Assembly (NCBI GenBank): GCA_945876405.1
Contig: CAMCOJ010000081.1
Coordinates: 1 to 8,258, forward strand
Length of the DNA stretch: 8,258 nucleotides
Direction: 5' to 3'
Source of the DNA: an uncultured Ruminococcus sp.
GTDB taxonomy: Bacteria; Bacillota; Clostridia; Oscillospirales; Ruminococcaceae
Of this stretch, positions 6,382 through 8,258 are shown piece by piece. The notes beneath the pieces were generated by a model that saw only the letters and a list, made by a program, of their open reading frames with translations, was not told the origin of the DNA and did not search any database. The translations under genes and the position numbers were made by a program. Numbering within the stretch: the stretch's first letter is position 1; every line of letters begins with the position of its first letter.

Positions 6382-7572
6382 TTACTTTAACTCCGTATCT
6401 GTTACTGAGGCATATGCAGAACCGTCGGTAAAATCAATTCTTACACAATCACCTTTTTTTATCTGAGAAATGTTCATTACAATTTCTTTTTCATTGTTGT
6501 ACACTACAGAATATCCACGTTTCAGAACCTCAAGAGGATTAAGATTTTCAAGGCGGACAATTTTTTCTGAAAGTTCAGATTCTTTTCTTTCAAGAATACG
6601 CCTGAAGGAAAACTCAAGCCTCCTGGTCATCAGTTCAAGTTCTGAAATATTTTTCATAAGCATCATCTCGGGTGAAACCTTATGAAGACGTTCCGAAAGT
6701 TCAGATGCCTTCTTTTCAAGTTTTCCTGTGAGAATCTCAAATGAACTGTTCAGTCTTGACTGATAAGCATCTGTCATTTTTAAGATATCATTTATGTCCG
6801 GAGCCGCAAGTTCTGCAGCTGCTGACGGTGTAGGGGCACGAAAGTCTGCAGTAAAATCAGCTATTGTAAAATCCGTTTCATGTCCTACGGCACTGATTAC
6901 CGGTGTGTTCAAATGATATATATAATAAGCAAGCTGCCTGTCGTTAAATGCCGCAAGATCCTCGCTTGCACCTCCGCCGCGTCCGATAATTATTACGTCA
7001 CAGTCATCACAGTCCGCTATGCTCAGCGACCTGCAGAGAGAAGCCGGTGCATCTTCCCCCTGTACAAGGGAAGGGTAAACACGAAGTTCTCCGACCGGGT
7101 ATCTCCTTGACAAAATATTTATTATATCCTGAAGTGCAGCACCTTTGTCAGAAGTTACAACTCCGATTGTTTTCGGATATTCAGGAAGCGGTTTTTTGTG
7201 TGCCTGGTCAAAAAGGCCTTCCTGCTCCAGTTCCTTTTTCAGTTTTTCAAAGTCAGCCTGAAGCTTTCCCTGCCCTTCCGGAATCATATCACTTACATAA
7301 AGCTGATATACGCCGTCCCTCTCAAAAACTGATACTGAACCCATAGCGATTACACTCTGACCGTTTTCTGGTATAAATTTCAGATTCTGAGCGTTGCTCT
7401 TAAACATAACGGCCTTTATGAGACTGTCGTTGTCCTTTATTGTAAAATAAAGGTGACCGGCATTTTTAAAATTCGAAATCTCACCTTTCAGAAAAATACC
7501 TCTGAGCTTCTGGTCTTCCTTAAGCTTATAGGAAATATATCTGTTCAGCTGAGATACTGTCAGTATATTCAA
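6382..7572 (-). CDS. xseA: Exonuclease VII large subunit
   Basis: XseA is the catalytic subunit of exonuclease VII. The 396 residues, close to the usual 400-455, show an N-terminal OB-fold for single-stranded DNA (about 1-100, with GEISNFKNAGHLYFTIKD at 30-47), then the catalytic domain with IGVVTSDKGAALQDI (136-150), GRGGGASEDL (197-206), GHETDFTIADF (230-240, likely catalytic H231 and D234) and RAPTPSAAAE (245-254). A long charged coiled coil (about 265-342) binds XseB, and NPLEVLKRGYSVV (345-357) marks the C-terminal segment. The start is TTG (7570-7572): the translation MNILTVSQLNRYI is the family's normal N-terminus, AGGAG lies 10 nt upstream, and the next in-frame methionine (residue 56) would remove half of the OB-fold. 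The gene starts 5 nt after the TsaD paralogue. Identity is very secure. Confidence 0.97.
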   Translation of the reverse strand: MNILTVSQLNRYISYKLKEDQKLRGIFLKGEISNFKNAGHLYFTIKDNDSLIKAVMFKSNAQNLKFIPENGQSVIAMGSVSVFERDGVYQLYVSDMIPEGQGKLQADFEKLKKELEQEGLFDQAHKKPLPEYPKTIGVVTSDKGAALQDIINILSRRYPVGELRVYPSLVQGEDAPASLCRSLSIADCDDCDVIIIGRGGGASEDLAAFNDRQLAYYIYHLNTPVISAVGHETDFTIADFTADFRAPTPSAAAELAAPDINDILKMTDAYQSRLNSSFEILTGKLEKKASELSERLHKVSPEMMLMKNISELELMTRRLEFSFRRILERKESELSEKIVRLENLNPLEVLKRGYSVVYNNEKEIVMNISQIKKGDCVRIDFTDGSAYASVTDTELK

Positions 7573-7577
7573 AGTTA

Positions 7578-8258
7578 TTATTCTCCTGATTTAAGTTTTG
7601 CATACAAAGCAAGTCCTGCCGCATTGTCACACGAAAATGCCGGTTCTGCAAAATATGCATCAAAATCTTTTTCAAGTCTGCACCGGATTATGCTGTCAGA
7701 CATAACACCGCCTGCATAAACAACGGGCAATTTTCCGTATTCGTCAAGTGCTGCAGCAGTCATTGCTCTGACAGTTTCGTATACATACATAAGACAGAAC
7801 ATTGCTATGTCCTCTGCAGGTTCCCCGTCCGAGAGCATTTTACTGCACTTGTTTTCAAGACCTGAAAGCGAGCAGTTTTTTCCGCGTATTACCGGCTTTA
7901 TTCTAAATTGTCTTTCACTTTTCAGGGCAAGTTTTTCAAGAGCTGCACCGCACGGAAAATCAAGACCAAGCATAAGTCCGACACGGTCTACAGCCTGTCC
8001 GGCCTTCAGATCCAGCGAACTTCCGGTCTGCAAAATATTTATTATATTCTCACTGTCAGGACTGCATAAAAGACAGTCCGTTGTACCGCCGCTTACATGA
8101 AAGGCAATAAATTTACGGTTTACAAACTCAGTTTTTTCAGCTGAAAAAAGTGCCGCCAAAATGTGTCCTGTCTGATGAGAAGTCCTGTACACCGGTGTTC
8201 CTGTCAGAGCTGAAACGGATCTTGCCAGTCCTTCGCCGCAAAGAAAACAGGGCATATA
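7578..8258 (-). CDS. TsaD/Kae1-family (peptidase M22-like) paralogue, N-terminus beyond window
   Basis: The protein belongs to the TsaD/Kae1/Qri7 group of ASKHA-fold ATPases, once annotated as O-sialoglycoprotein endopeptidases. Visible are HQTGH (27-31, counted from the methionine at 8255), matching the metal-binding HxxGH; HVSGGTTD (53-60); GQAVDRVGLMLGL (86-98), matching the GEAFDKVARxLGL block; NCSLSGLE (127-134); AGGVMSDS (181-188); and CDNAAGLALYA (209-219), whose D210 matches the third metal ligand. The distance between H27 and D210 is close to that in E. coli TsaD. The frame stays open to the right edge, so the methionine at 8255 is internal and roughly 80-90 residues should be missing. 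Divergence from canonical TsaD (GGTTD where GGHT is expected, plus other changes) suggests a paralogue instead of the essential t6A enzyme. It ends 5 nt before xseA. The family call is good; the substrate is unknown. Confidence 0.82.
   Translation of the reverse strand, partial: YMPCFLCGEGLARSVSALTGTPVYRTSHQTGHILAALFSAEKTEFVNRKFIAFHVSGGTTDCLLCSPDSENIINILQTGSSLDLKAGQAVDRVGLMLGLDFPCGAALEKLALKSERQFRIKPVIRGKNCSLSGLENKCSKMLSDGEPAEDIAMFCLMYVYETVRAMTAAALDEYGKLPVVYAGGVMSDSIIRCRLEKDFDAYFAEPAFSCDNAAGLALYAKLKSGE
7583..7587 (-). promoter_or_regulatory. Shine-Dalgarno supporting the TTG start of xseA
   Basis: AGGAG on the minus strand, inside the last codons of the preceding gene, ends 10 nt before the TTG at 7570-7572. 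The next methionine lies about 165 nt into the gene, so this site decides for the TTG. Confidence 0.7.

Larger units (their letters stand above)
46..8258 (-). other. Probable single co-directional transcription unit of ten genes
   Basis: All ten genes point the same way, and nine junctions measure 5, 1, -17, 68, 15, 3, 1, 0 and 49 nt in transcription order. No T-rich hairpin resembling an intrinsic terminator is seen at any junction, and most Shine-Dalgarno sites lie in the preceding gene. This supports one long mRNA started beyond the right edge. The 68-nt gap (5244-5311) and the 49-nt gap (757-805) are the only places with room for internal promoters; I could not recognise a good -35/-10 pair in either. 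Co-transcription is inferred from layout only. Confidence 0.7.

Noticed and set aside
7047..8100. Plus-strand open frames opposite xseA and the TsaD paralogue
   Set aside because: Their translations are low-complexity shadows of conserved minus-strand coding sequence, with no recognisable domain.

Overview
The window looks like a conserved housekeeping operon from a low-to-moderate-GC Firmicute of the class Clostridia. A Ruminococcus-like (Oscillospiraceae) host is my best guess, based on gene order and protein style, not on any search. All ten genes lie on the minus strand, so transcription runs from the right edge to the left. I see no RNA genes, CRISPR arrays, native mobile elements or convincing terminators.

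In transcription order the genes are: a partial TsaD/Kae1-family paralogue (right edge to 7578); xseA and xseB, the two subunits of exonuclease VII; ispA, a farnesyl diphosphate synthase; a divergent-PAP2 (DUF212) membrane protein; dxs, the entry enzyme of the MEP isoprenoid pathway; tlyA, an rRNA 2'-O-methyltransferase with an S4 domain; nadK, NAD kinase; argR, the arginine repressor; and recN, of which only the N-terminal part is present. This matches the known Bacillus order xseA-xseB-ispA-dxs-tlyA-ahrC-recN, with nadK inserted before argR and the PAP2-like gene between ispA and dxs. Junctions are very tight: 5, 1, -17, 68, 15, 3, 1, 0 and 49 nt. Several Shine-Dalgarno sites lie inside the preceding gene, so co-transcription and translational coupling are likely. 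No promoter is visible; it probably lies beyond the right edge, with weaker internal promoters possible in the 68-nt and 49-nt gaps.

Functionally the unit mixes isoprenoid precursor supply (dxs, ispA, possibly the PAP2-like protein), DNA repair (xseA/xseB, recN), ribosome modification (tlyA), NADP supply (nadK) and arginine control (argR).

The most important observation concerns data quality. Bases 1-45 are not genomic. They are the end of the Illumina P5 sequence, an 8-base i5 index and the Nextera Read 1 adapter ending in the 19-bp Tn5 mosaic end. Genomic sequence starts at 46. The apparent recN stop and its last six residues come from the adapter, so recN is cut by the contig end, not naturally shortened. 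I found no evidence of a previously undescribed system; the least characterised genes are the TsaD paralogue and the PAP2-like protein.
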